Source: Flavobacteriales bacterium (GTDB taxonomy: Bacteria > Bacteroidota > Bacteroidia > Flavobacteriales_D > Sanyastnellaceae). Taken from it: a stretch of 36,723 nucleotides of DNA. The DNA lies in NCBI GenBank assembly GCA_947462725.1, contig CANHPZ010000010.1:1-36723 (forward strand), in the 5' to 3' direction. This document shows positions 8,076 to 14,842 of the stretch, one piece after another. Position 1 is the first letter of the stretch, and each line of letters starts with the position of its first letter. Under the pieces are notes generated by a model. The model had not been told where the DNA came from. It was given only the letters and a program-made list of their open reading frames with translations, and did not search any database. Both the position numbers and the translations under genes were made by a program.

Positions 8076-8609
8076 ATGACCAAAAAAATCACACTTCTCG
8101 CACTATTCTGCTGTGCGATGATTGCCACACAGGCACAAAAGCTCGGACACATCAACGGACAAATGCTCGTGGAGCATATGCCTGAGTACAAAACAGCTTA
8201 CGAAGAATTGAATACCTACAAAAAGCAATACGAAGATGCTTTGGTAGCTATGCAAAGCGAATATGAAAAACTGATTGCCGACTTCCAGAAATCCGAACAA
8301 ACTGCACCAAAAGTTATTCTTGAGACCAAGGCTAAGGAAATCGAAGCCAAGCGTCAAGGTATCTATGATTTTCAAGAGCAAGCCAGCGCTGATGTTTCCG
8401 CTGAAGAGCAACGCAAAATCGAGCCTATCCTCACAAAAGCTAAACAGGCTATTGAAGATGTAGCTAAAGCACATAGCTACACCTACGTATTCGACGCAGG
8501 CGCAGGTTCTATGCTCTACATGGGTGGCGACGATGTAACCAAACTCGTATGCACAAAGCTTGGAATTCCTGACTTCACTGATGAAGCGAAGGAAGCTCCT
8601 AAAAAGTAA
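8076..8609 (+). CDS. OmpH/Skp-family periplasmic chaperone (second copy)
   Basis: The 177-residue protein has a signal peptide MTKKITLLALFCCAMIATQA cleaved before Gln21, then KLGHINGQMLVEHMPEYKTAYEEL. A long Lys/Glu/Gln-rich coiled coil follows (residues 45-130), and the core-returning segment is YTYVFDAGAGSMLYMGG. It is the usual Skp length and lacks the extra tail of its neighbour. The two genes are related but clearly diverged, as in the paired OmpH genes common downstream of bamA in Bacteroidota. An ATG at 8061 would add five residues before the signal peptide; I prefer 8076. It is the last gene before the strong terminator. Confidence 0.93.
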   Translation: MTKKITLLALFCCAMIATQAQKLGHINGQMLVEHMPEYKTAYEELNTYKKQYEDALVAMQSEYEKLIADFQKSEQTAPKVILETKAKEIEAKRQGIYDFQEQASADVSAEEQRKIEPILTKAKQAIEDVAKAHSYTYVFDAGAGSMLYMGGDDVTKLVCTKLGIPDFTDEAKEAPKK

Positions 8610-8629
8610 TTTCACTCCCTGATATATCT

Positions 8630-8660
8630 AAGGCCCGGAACAACTCCGGGCCTTATTTTT
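8630..8660 (+). terminator. Intrinsic terminator of the uppS-bamA-ompH operon
   Basis: AAGGCCCGGA (8630-8639) and TCCGGGCCTT (8645-8654) form a perfect 10-bp stem around the loop ACAAC, followed by ATTTTT. This is a textbook Rho-independent terminator 20 bases after the second OmpH stop. The murI start codon lies only 8 bases downstream of the T-run. Confidence 0.93.
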
Positions 8661-8668
8661 ATACCCAC

Positions 8669-9472
8669 ATGAGTAATCATAATCCCATAGGAATTTTCGA
8701 CTCAGGTATCGGTGGTCTTACCGTGGCAAGCGCTATCAAACGTGCATTACCCAACGAATCGATAGTCTACTATGGCGATACCGCTCACCTGCCCTACGGC
8801 GATAAATCCAAAGAACTCATTGCGCAATACGCTGTGAGTATTACCGATTTTTTACTGAAAGAAAAAAACTGCAAAGCGATTGTCATTGCCTGCAATACTG
8901 CGTCAGCAGCGGCCTACGAAACACTGCGCGATTCTTACAAGGGCACTGTGCCGGTAATCAATGTCATCGACCCTATGATTGAGGAAGTCATTTCCGATGA
9001 TGCACTGAGCAACGTGGGAATTATTGCAACCAAGACCACGGTAAATAGCGGGGTGTATCAAGAGAAATTATCGCGACGCAAACCCAAGCTCGAATATCAT
9101 GCGCTGGCTACACCTCTGCTCGCATCGATGATAGAGGAAGGGTTTTACAACAACACCATCAGTGAGGCGGTTCTAAAAGAGTACCTCAGTGATTCCTCAT
9201 TGAAGGACATCAACGGATTGGTATTGGCTTGCACACACTATCCGCTTATCAAAAAAGAAATCGATCGTTTCTTTCATGGCAAGGTCAAAATTTTTGATTC
9301 GGCCGAAGTTGTGGCTCGTAAACTCAAATGGATTCTCGAAAAGGAACACATGACCTCGGATGGCGCCATGGCAGAAGATCATTTCTACGTTTCCGATTAC
9401 ACGGCTGCATTCGAAGCAGCAACGCGCATCTTCTTTGCACGTGAAGTGAAACTCGAACTTTGTAAATTATGA
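8669..9472 (+). CDS. murI: Glutamate racemase
   Basis: MurI interconverts L- and D-glutamate and supplies D-Glu for peptidoglycan. The 267-residue cytoplasmic protein shows the N-terminal signature GIFDSGIGGLTV (Asp11), YYGDTAHLPYG, and the two catalytic-cysteine motifs IACNTASA (Cys75) and LACTHYPLI (Cys188). All expected catalytic residues are present and the length is normal. The gene starts 8 bases after a strong terminator, so its own promoter must overlap the terminator or it depends on read-through. A 7-of-8 match to TAnnTTTG (TATTTTTA, 8654-8661) overlaps the T-run. It converges with lspA, with only two bases between the stop codons. Confidence 0.96.
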   Translation: MSNHNPIGIFDSGIGGLTVASAIKRALPNESIVYYGDTAHLPYGDKSKELIAQYAVSITDFLLKEKNCKAIVIACNTASAAAYETLRDSYKGTVPVINVIDPMIEEVISDDALSNVGIIATKTTVNSGVYQEKLSRRKPKLEYHALATPLLASMIEEGFYNNTISEAVLKEYLSDSSLKDINGLVLACTHYPLIKKEIDRFFHGKVKIFDSAEVVARKLKWILEKEHMTSDGAMAEDHFYVSDYTAAFEAATRIFFAREVKLELCKL

Positions 9473-9474
9473 GC

Positions 9475-10152
9475 TTATTCCGGTTGCTGTGTATCGGTAG
9501 TACCGATGTCTCCAGCATCTTCTGATTCTTCCATAACCGACTCTTCCTTATTGGGGAAAAATTTGCGTTGAAAGAGCATGATTAGAATGATACCCATGGT
9601 AATACTCGCATCAGCAATGTTGAAGATTGGCGGAAAAATTTCGGGGTGCGCATGCGGTTCGCCCCAAGGCCAGCGTGCTGTAAAGTGAAACATGTCCACT
9701 ACATTGCCCATGAGCGGCTTCGCATATCCCTCATAGTTCAACTCAGCTTTGCCGAAATACATGGTATAATCATTCAGATCAGCATCATACATGGAACCTC
9801 GGTCGAACATAAGTCCATAGCCCAAACTATCGATGATGTTGCCCATGGCCCCGGCCACAATCATACTCACACACATAACATAGCCCCAATGCACCTTTTC
9901 CTTGATGAGTTTATAGAGATACCAGGATATTCCTGACACCACAACCAATCGAAACACGCTGAGCGTGAGTTTTCCGGCTTCCCCGGGGATCATCCAACCG
10001 AAGGCCATGCCCGGATTTTCCACAAACTGCAAATCGAGCCAACCCGGAATCAATGTTTGACTTTCTCCGTAATGGAAATTCAATTTCACCCAGACTTTCA
10101 AAATCTGATCAAGGGTGATAATCGTAAGTATGGTAAACAGTGCTTTTTTCAA
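9475..10152 (-). CDS. lspA: Lipoprotein signal peptidase (signal peptidase II)
   Basis: LspA is the inner-membrane aspartyl protease that removes signal peptides from prolipoproteins. The 225-residue protein has four hydrophobic segments, the conserved ENPGMAFG (residues 45-52), and the catalytic aspartates Asp153 in GNVVD and Asp181 in FNIAD. A stretch of about 40 residues between GNIID (104-108) and GNVVD is longer than in E. coli and is what I recall for Bacteroidota. The C-terminal 25 residues are acidic and hydrophilic. I chose TTG at 10152: further upstream the frame runs through the terminator of the preceding gene. The start lies 9 bases beyond that terminator's T-run, so expression probably needs read-through or a promoter inside the hairpin. 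Confidence 0.93.
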   Translation of the reverse strand: MKKALFTILTIITLDQILKVWVKLNFHYGESQTLIPGWLDLQFVENPGMAFGWMIPGEAGKLTLSVFRLVVVSGISWYLYKLIKEKVHWGYVMCVSMIVAGAMGNIIDSLGYGLMFDRGSMYDADLNDYTMYFGKAELNYEGYAKPLMGNVVDMFHFTARWPWGEPHAHPEIFPPIFNIADASITMGIILIMLFQRKFFPNKEESVMEESEDAGDIGTTDTQQPE

Positions 10153-10160
10153 GGTGGCGC

Positions 10161-10209
10161 AAAAAAAATGGAGTGATCTCGGGCAAACGCAGCCTTCCAT
10201 CACTCCATT
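10161..10209 (-). terminator. Intrinsic terminator after the DksA-like gene
   Basis: On the minus strand the arms AATGGAGTGAT (10209-10199) and ATCACTCCATT (10177-10167) form an 11-bp perfect stem with a 21-base loop, followed by a run of T (10168-10161). The 14-bp palindrome ATTCAATATTGAAT (10207-10220) overlaps the foot of the stem. Within the loop, TTG-18-TGCGTTTG is a 7-of-8 promoter-like match that could serve lspA. Confidence 0.9.
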
Positions 10210-10222
10210 CAATATTGAATTA

Positions 10223-11278
10223 TTACTGCATGTTTTTAGCTTCGATGCTCAGTGTAGCATGAGGCACCAGGCGCAAGCGTTCCTTTGGAATGAGCTTACC
10301 TGTAACACGGCAAATACCGTATGTCTTATTCTTGATGCGCAACAGTGCGTTTTCAAGGTTCACGATAAACTTCTCCTGACGAGCTGCCAATTGACCAAGT
10401 TCCTCTCGGTTCATGGTTTCACTGCCATCTTCCATCATTTTGAACGTAGGCGCAGTATCGTCAGTAGAATTATCGCCATCGTGCGAAAGCGATTGCTTCA
10501 ACTCCTCTAGGTCTGCTTTAGCCACCTTCAATTTCTCGTGAATCAGCGTTTCAAAATCCTTTAAGTCCTTATCAGAATATCGTACGTCACTCATAATTTT
10601 CTTTTCTTCCTTTTTCACTACCGGAGCAACAACTACCGGTTTCACTTCCACTTTTGGCTCTTCCTTTTTTACAACAGGCATCGGTTTAGGGGCGGGCGCA
10701 GGCTTAGGAGTTGGCTTGGCAACGGGTGCCGGCTTAGCAACCGGAGCTGGTTTGGCAACAACCTTGGGTGCGGGTTTCGCCTTAGCCACGGGCTTCGGTG
10801 CTACCTTTTTTACAATTGGTTTTTGAATTGCCTTCTTAGCGATAGGTTTCACAACCTTCTTAGCTGCAGCTTTTTTTACCGGTTTGGCCACCTTTTTAAC
10901 CGGCTTGGCTACTTTCTTTGGTGCTGCCTTTTTTGCAATAGGCTTTTTAGCTACAACCTTTTTAGCCGCAGGCTTTTTGGCGGAGGCTTTTTTGGCTGCA
11001 GGTTTCTTGGCAACAGCCTTCTTAGCTGCAGGCTTCTTGGCAACAGACTTCTTAGCAACAGACTTCTTAGCAACAGCTTTCTTAACCGCTGGCTTCTTTG
11101 GAGCTACTTTCTTCGCTGCAGGCTTTACGGCCTTTTTCACCACTTTTTTCGGAGCTGGTTTCGCTTTAGCTGCAGGTTTCTTTGCAGGCTTAGCGGCCTT
11201 CTTTGCGGGCTTTGCTTTCGCAACAGCCTTTTTTACTGCCTTTTTCGGGGCTGGCTTTTTGGCTACTTTTTTTGCCAT
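10223..11278 (-). CDS. DksA/TraR-family regulator with a 228-residue histone-H1-like N-terminal tail
   Basis: The C-terminal part (residues 229-351) is a Bacteroidota-type DksA/TraR protein, a family that binds the RNA polymerase secondary channel. It has a helical hairpin (residues about 235-315), then YGICRVTGKLIPKERLRL and PHATLSIEAK. Of the four zinc-ligand positions of classical DksA only Cys323 remains; the others are Thr326, Ser344 and Ala347. Residues 1-228 are almost entirely Lys, Ala, Pro and Val in AKKPAAKKA-type repeats, resembling the tail of histone H1 or bacterial H1-like proteins. The last part is a Pro/Val/Glu linker. Non-specific DNA or nucleoid binding by the tail is inferred. 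An internal ATG at 10594 (Met229) would give a 123-residue product of normal family length. The gene starts 10 bases after ileS and ends in a strong terminator. Confidence 0.92.
   Translation of the reverse strand: MAKKVAKKPAPKKAVKKAVAKAKPAKKAAKPAKKPAAKAKPAPKKVVKKAVKPAAKKVAPKKPAVKKAVAKKSVAKKSVAKKPAAKKAVAKKPAAKKASAKKPAAKKVVAKKPIAKKAAPKKVAKPVKKVAKPVKKAAAKKVVKPIAKKAIQKPIVKKVAPKPVAKAKPAPKVVAKPAPVAKPAPVAKPTPKPAPAPKPMPVVKKEEPKVEVKPVVVAPVVKKEEKKIMSDVRYSDKDLKDFETLIHEKLKVAKADLEELKQSLSHDGDNSTDDTAPTFKMMEDGSETMNREELGQLAARQEKFIVNLENALLRIKNKTYGICRVTGKLIPKERLRLVPHATLSIEAKNMQ
11041..11085. repeat. 15-bp tandem repeat inside the H1-like tail
   Basis: CAACAGACTTCTTAG occurs twice in perfect tandem (11041-11055, 11056-11070). 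A third, 13-of-15 copy follows. On the minus strand each unit encodes a five-residue KKSVA-type block. The surrounding 10860-11270 is a looser array of the same Lys/Ala-coding units, so slippage and length variation between strains are likely. Confidence 0.85.
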
Positions 11279-11288
11279 GATAGGTGAG

Positions 11289-14200
11289 TTAATTTAGTTT
11301 GAATAGGGCAATTCTAGTGGTTTTACCTTCCTCGATTTCAACGTCATAGCCGTCTTCAATCGCATCAAGTAGCTCCAACCTTTCGGCTAGAATTTGACTG
11401 CGAATATATTCTGAATTTGCAGCTACCGCCTCACTAATCTCTTGTGTTGAAACAATCTTGACAATTATCCTATCTGTCACATCAAATCCATGCTCTTTTC
11501 GAAGATTCTGAATGCGATTTACTATCTCACGGGCCACACCCTCACGTCGCAATTCATCATCGAGAGTAATGTCGAGGGCCACGGTGAGCGCGCCATCGTT
11601 GACGACCTTCCAACCGGGAATATCTACCGGAATAATTTCAACATCTTCGGTGATGAGCTCAATAACCTCACCCTCAACTGGTACCTCAAAACGACCTGAT
11701 GTTTCAATGCCTTTGATTACCGCTTCTGCCTGTTCTTGAGCAAATGCCTGCACAGCCTTCATGTGCTTGCCGCATTTTTTACCCAAGGTTTTGAAATTCA
11801 GCTTGAGGTTCTTTACAATTTGAGCTTGCGATTCGTCTACAAATTCAAGCGTCTTCACATTCGTTTCAGCCAAAATAATTTCGGCAACCGCTTCGATGCG
11901 CTGCTGATCGGTGACATGCAGCACCGGAATGCGGATGCTTCGCAATGGTTGGCGCACGCGCAGGTTTTCCTTCTTGCGGATTGAAAGAACCATCGACGAA
12001 ATTTTCTGCGCAAAGTCCATTCGACCTTCCAATTCCGGATCAATCCATTCTTGATGCGCCACTTTTAGCAGCGAAAGGTGAACGGAATCGTATTGAAATG
12101 CAGTGCCTGCCGCTTTAGCTCCTTGGCGCACACCATCTGTCAAATTTTTATATAACCACTCGCTGAAAAATGGCGCAAAAGGCGATGCCAACTGAGCCAC
12201 AGTGGTCAAACACTCATGCAGTGTTTCATAAGCGGCGCGCTTATCGGCTGTGAGTTCGCCATGCCAGAAACGTTTGCGCGAGAGCCGCACATACCAATTC
12301 GACAAATGCGCATCCACAAATTCTTCGATTTCCCGCGCAGCTGTAGTTGGATTGTAATCATCGAGGCACTCCGTTACAGTCTTCACCAAACTATTGAGCT
12401 TGGAAATAATCCAACGGTCGAGCTCGGTTCTCTCACTCATCGGGGTTAGCTTTTGCTCATCGATAGTGAACTGATCGATATTGGCATAGATGGCGAAAAA
12501 ACCATATGTGTTGTAAAGCGTACCGAAAAACTTGCGCTGCACTTCGGTAATACCTTCAATATCAAATTTGAGGTTATCCCAAGGCTGTGCATTGGTAATC
12601 ATGTACCAACGTGTGGCATCAGGACCATACTTAGAGATGGTGCTAAAAGGATCGACGGCATTGCCCAAACGCTTCGACATCTTGTTGCCATTTTTATCGA
12701 GCACAAGACCATTGGAGATGACGTTTTTATAGGCCACCGAATCGAAACACATCGTAGCAATCGCATGAAGAGTATAGAACCATCCGCGGGTTTGATCAAC
12801 TCCCTCCGCGATGTAATCTGCAGGAAAAGCTTTATGTGTATCGATCAATTCCTTGTTCTCAAAAGGGTAGTGCAATTGCGCATACGGCATGGCGCCGCTA
12901 TCAAACCACACATCAATCAGATCCGACTCGCGGTGCATCGGTTTGCCGGTGGGTGATACAAGAACGATTTCATCCGCATAAGGTTTATGCAAATCAAAAC
13001 GCTCGTAGTTGGCTTTGCTATTGTCGCCATCCACGTATGCTTCAAGCGGATTGGCAGACATCAATCCCGCATCCACACTCTTGGTAATTTCTGATTTCAA
13101 CTGTGCCGCGCTTCCTATGCACATCGCCTCGACGCCATCTTCCGTGCGCCAAATGGGAAGTGGAATTCCCCAAAAACGCGATCGCGACAAATTCCAGTCG
13201 TTGGCATTTTCCAGCCAATTTCCGAAACGGCCCGTACCTGTTGATTCTGGCTTCCAATTGATGGTCTTGTTCAGCTCCACCATGCGGTTGCGCACTTCTG
13301 GAATGCGAATGAACCAGGAGTCGAGCGGATAGTACAAAATCGGTTTGTCGGTGCGCCAGCAATGGGGGTAGTTGTGCTCGTATTTTTCTTTCTTGAAAAG
13401 TTTGTTTTCGTTTTGAAGCTTGAGGCAGATGCGCTCATCAACACTCAAATAGCTGAGCTTAGATGTGTCCTTGATAAAACCGGAAAGACTCAGCTTTTGC
13501 TTTTCCAACTCAACAGCCTTCTCTGCATCGGCATAATAATCTTCCTTCACGAATTCTTCACCAAACAGGAAAACACCATCGCTTACCTCAGGGAGGAAGC
13601 GACCGCGGCGATCGACGAGTGTTAGCGAATCAATTCCGTTTTGCTTAGCTACGCGGAAGTCATCGGCACCAAATGAAGGTGCAATGTGTACGATTCCCGT
13701 ACCGTCTTCTGTTGTCACGAAGTCGCCGATGATGACACGGAATGCGTCGCCATCAGGCTGCACAAAAGGCAACAACTGATGGTATGATGTGCCCTCCAGC
13801 GCCTCACCCGTGAATGTACTCAACACAACATATGGCACTTGCTTATCACCCGACTTATAATCTTCAAACTTCAACTCGGCTTGCGCTGCGTTGAAGTATT
13901 TACCCATGAGCTCTTTGGCCAAAACCACTTGAACGGTTTCGCCCGAATAATGATTGATCGTTTTAACCAGAACGTACTCGATGTTCTTGCCAACTGCGAG
14001 CGCTGTATTGCTTGGAAGCGTCCACGGTGTAGTGGTCCAAGCCAAGATATAGGTAGACAGTCCGCTTTCATTCAATGCCATTAGCGATGTTTCTTTTACA
14101 GAAAACATGGCCACAGCTGAAGTATCTTTCACATTGCGGTAGCAGCCGGGCTGATTGAGCTCATGCGAGCTGAGACCTGTGCCGGCTGCAGGTGAGAATG

Positions 14201-14744
14201 GCTGAATGGTGTAGCCTTTATACAGCAGTCCTTTGTTGAACAACTGCTGCAGCAACCACCACACGCTCTCAATGTATTTGTTGTCGTAGGTGATGTACGG
14301 ATCGCTCATATCCACCCAATAACCCATCACACGTGTAAGTTCCTCCCACTTGTCGGTATACTTCATTACCTCGCGACGACAAGCGAGGTTGTATTCTTCG
14401 ACAGTAATTTTTTTACCGATATCTTCTTTGGTAATGCCCAGTGTTTTCTCAACGGCAAGCTCAATCGGCAATCCGTGCGTATCCCAACCGGCTTTGCGAT
14501 TTACCTGCTTTCCTTTCAGCGTTTGATAACGGCAAAAAATATCCTTGATGGCGCGGGCCATGACGTGGTGAATCCCGGGCATGCCATTGGCGCTCGGAGG
14601 CCCTTCGTAAAATACAAACGGATTTTCAGCACTGCGTTCGCTGATGCTGCGCTGAAAGATGTGTTGTGCTTCCCAGAAAGCGCTCACCTCGTCGGCAATA
14701 GCCGGCAAATTGAGCCCTTTGAATTCGCGATAAACTTGAGCCAT
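11289..14744 (-). CDS. ileS: Isoleucyl-tRNA synthetase (type 2, GIHH signature)
   Basis: IleRS charges tRNA-Ile with isoleucine. The 1151-residue cytoplasmic protein has the catalytic Rossmann fold split by the CP1 editing domain, including GWDTHGLP and TTPWTLPSN segments. The KMSKR loop is near residues 685-690 (GNKMSKRLGN), and a long C-terminal region contains an anticodon-binding domain. It lacks the C-terminal zinc-cysteine cluster of the E. coli type and resembles the eukaryote-like type 2 enzymes. The first class I signature reads GMPGIHH (residues 54-60), so the usual HIGH tetrapeptide is GIHH with positions 1 and 3 exchanged. Length and motifs are otherwise intact. It is followed after 10 bases by the DksA-like gene. 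A near-consensus -7 box (TATCTTCG, 14773-14766) precedes it. Confidence 0.96.
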   Translation of the reverse strand: MAQVYREFKGLNLPAIADEVSAFWEAQHIFQRSISERSAENPFVFYEGPPSANGMPGIHHVMARAIKDIFCRYQTLKGKQVNRKAGWDTHGLPIELAVEKTLGITKEDIGKKITVEEYNLACRREVMKYTDKWEELTRVMGYWVDMSDPYITYDNKYIESVWWLLQQLFNKGLLYKGYTIQPFSPAAGTGLSSHELNQPGCYRNVKDTSAVAMFSVKETSLMALNESGLSTYILAWTTTPWTLPSNTALAVGKNIEYVLVKTINHYSGETVQVVLAKELMGKYFNAAQAELKFEDYKSGDKQVPYVVLSTFTGEALEGTSYHQLLPFVQPDGDAFRVIIGDFVTTEDGTGIVHIAPSFGADDFRVAKQNGIDSLTLVDRRGRFLPEVSDGVFLFGEEFVKEDYYADAEKAVELEKQKLSLSGFIKDTSKLSYLSVDERICLKLQNENKLFKKEKYEHNYPHCWRTDKPILYYPLDSWFIRIPEVRNRMVELNKTINWKPESTGTGRFGNWLENANDWNLSRSRFWGIPLPIWRTEDGVEAMCIGSAAQLKSEITKSVDAGLMSANPLEAYVDGDNSKANYERFDLHKPYADEIVLVSPTGKPMHRESDLIDVWFDSGAMPYAQLHYPFENKELIDTHKAFPADYIAEGVDQTRGWFYTLHAIATMCFDSVAYKNVISNGLVLDKNGNKMSKRLGNAVDPFSTISKYGPDATRWYMITNAQPWDNLKFDIEGITEVQRKFFGTLYNTYGFFAIYANIDQFTIDEQKLTPMSERTELDRWIISKLNSLVKTVTECLDDYNPTTAAREIEEFVDAHLSNWYVRLSRKRFWHGELTADKRAAYETLHECLTTVAQLASPFAPFFSEWLYKNLTDGVRQGAKAAGTAFQYDSVHLSLLKVAHQEWIDPELEGRMDFAQKISSMVLSIRKKENLRVRQPLRSIRIPVLHVTDQQRIEAVAEIILAETNVKTLEFVDESQAQIVKNLKLNFKTLGKKCGKHMKAVQAFAQEQAEAVIKGIETSGRFEVPVEGEVIELITEDVEIIPVDIPGWKVVNDGALTVALDITLDDELRREGVAREIVNRIQNLRKEHGFDVTDRIIVKIVSTQEISEAVAANSEYIRSQILAERLELLDAIEDGYDVEIEEGKTTRIALFKLN

Positions 14745-14784
14745 GATAGGGTTTGAAAAGATTCGCGAAGATAGGGGATTTAAT

Positions 14785-14835
14785 GGTGAAGGGTGAGTGG
14801 TAAGGTTGCAATCACCTTACCCCTCAACCTTAACC
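14785..14835. repeat. Long imperfect inverted repeat between pyk and ileS
   Basis: Two 22-base arms (14785-14806 and 14814-14835) match at 19 of 22 positions when one is reversed and complemented; the loop is TGCAATC. The inner 8 bases (GGTAAGGT/ACCTTACC) are perfect. There is no T-run on either strand. It fills most of the 98-base gap and lies 7 bases after the pyk stop, so it may protect the 3' end of pyk mRNA or terminate it weakly. It could equally be a REP-like element. Confidence 0.7.
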
Positions 14836-14842
14836 CCTATTA

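Noticed and set aside
11041-11085. Regular short repeats considered as a CRISPR array
   Set aside because: The units are in direct tandem with no spacers, lie in a coding frame and give an amino-acid repeat.
10823-11297. Two long plus-strand open frames over the DksA-like gene, with Leu/Phe/Ala-rich products that look like membrane proteins
   Set aside because: They are complements of the Lys/Ala-rich repeat codons. The composition forces long, hydrophobic, stop-free antisense frames.
12453-12956. A 167-codon plus-strand frame inside ileS
   Set aside because: It is antisense to conserved IleRS sequence and has no domain of its own.
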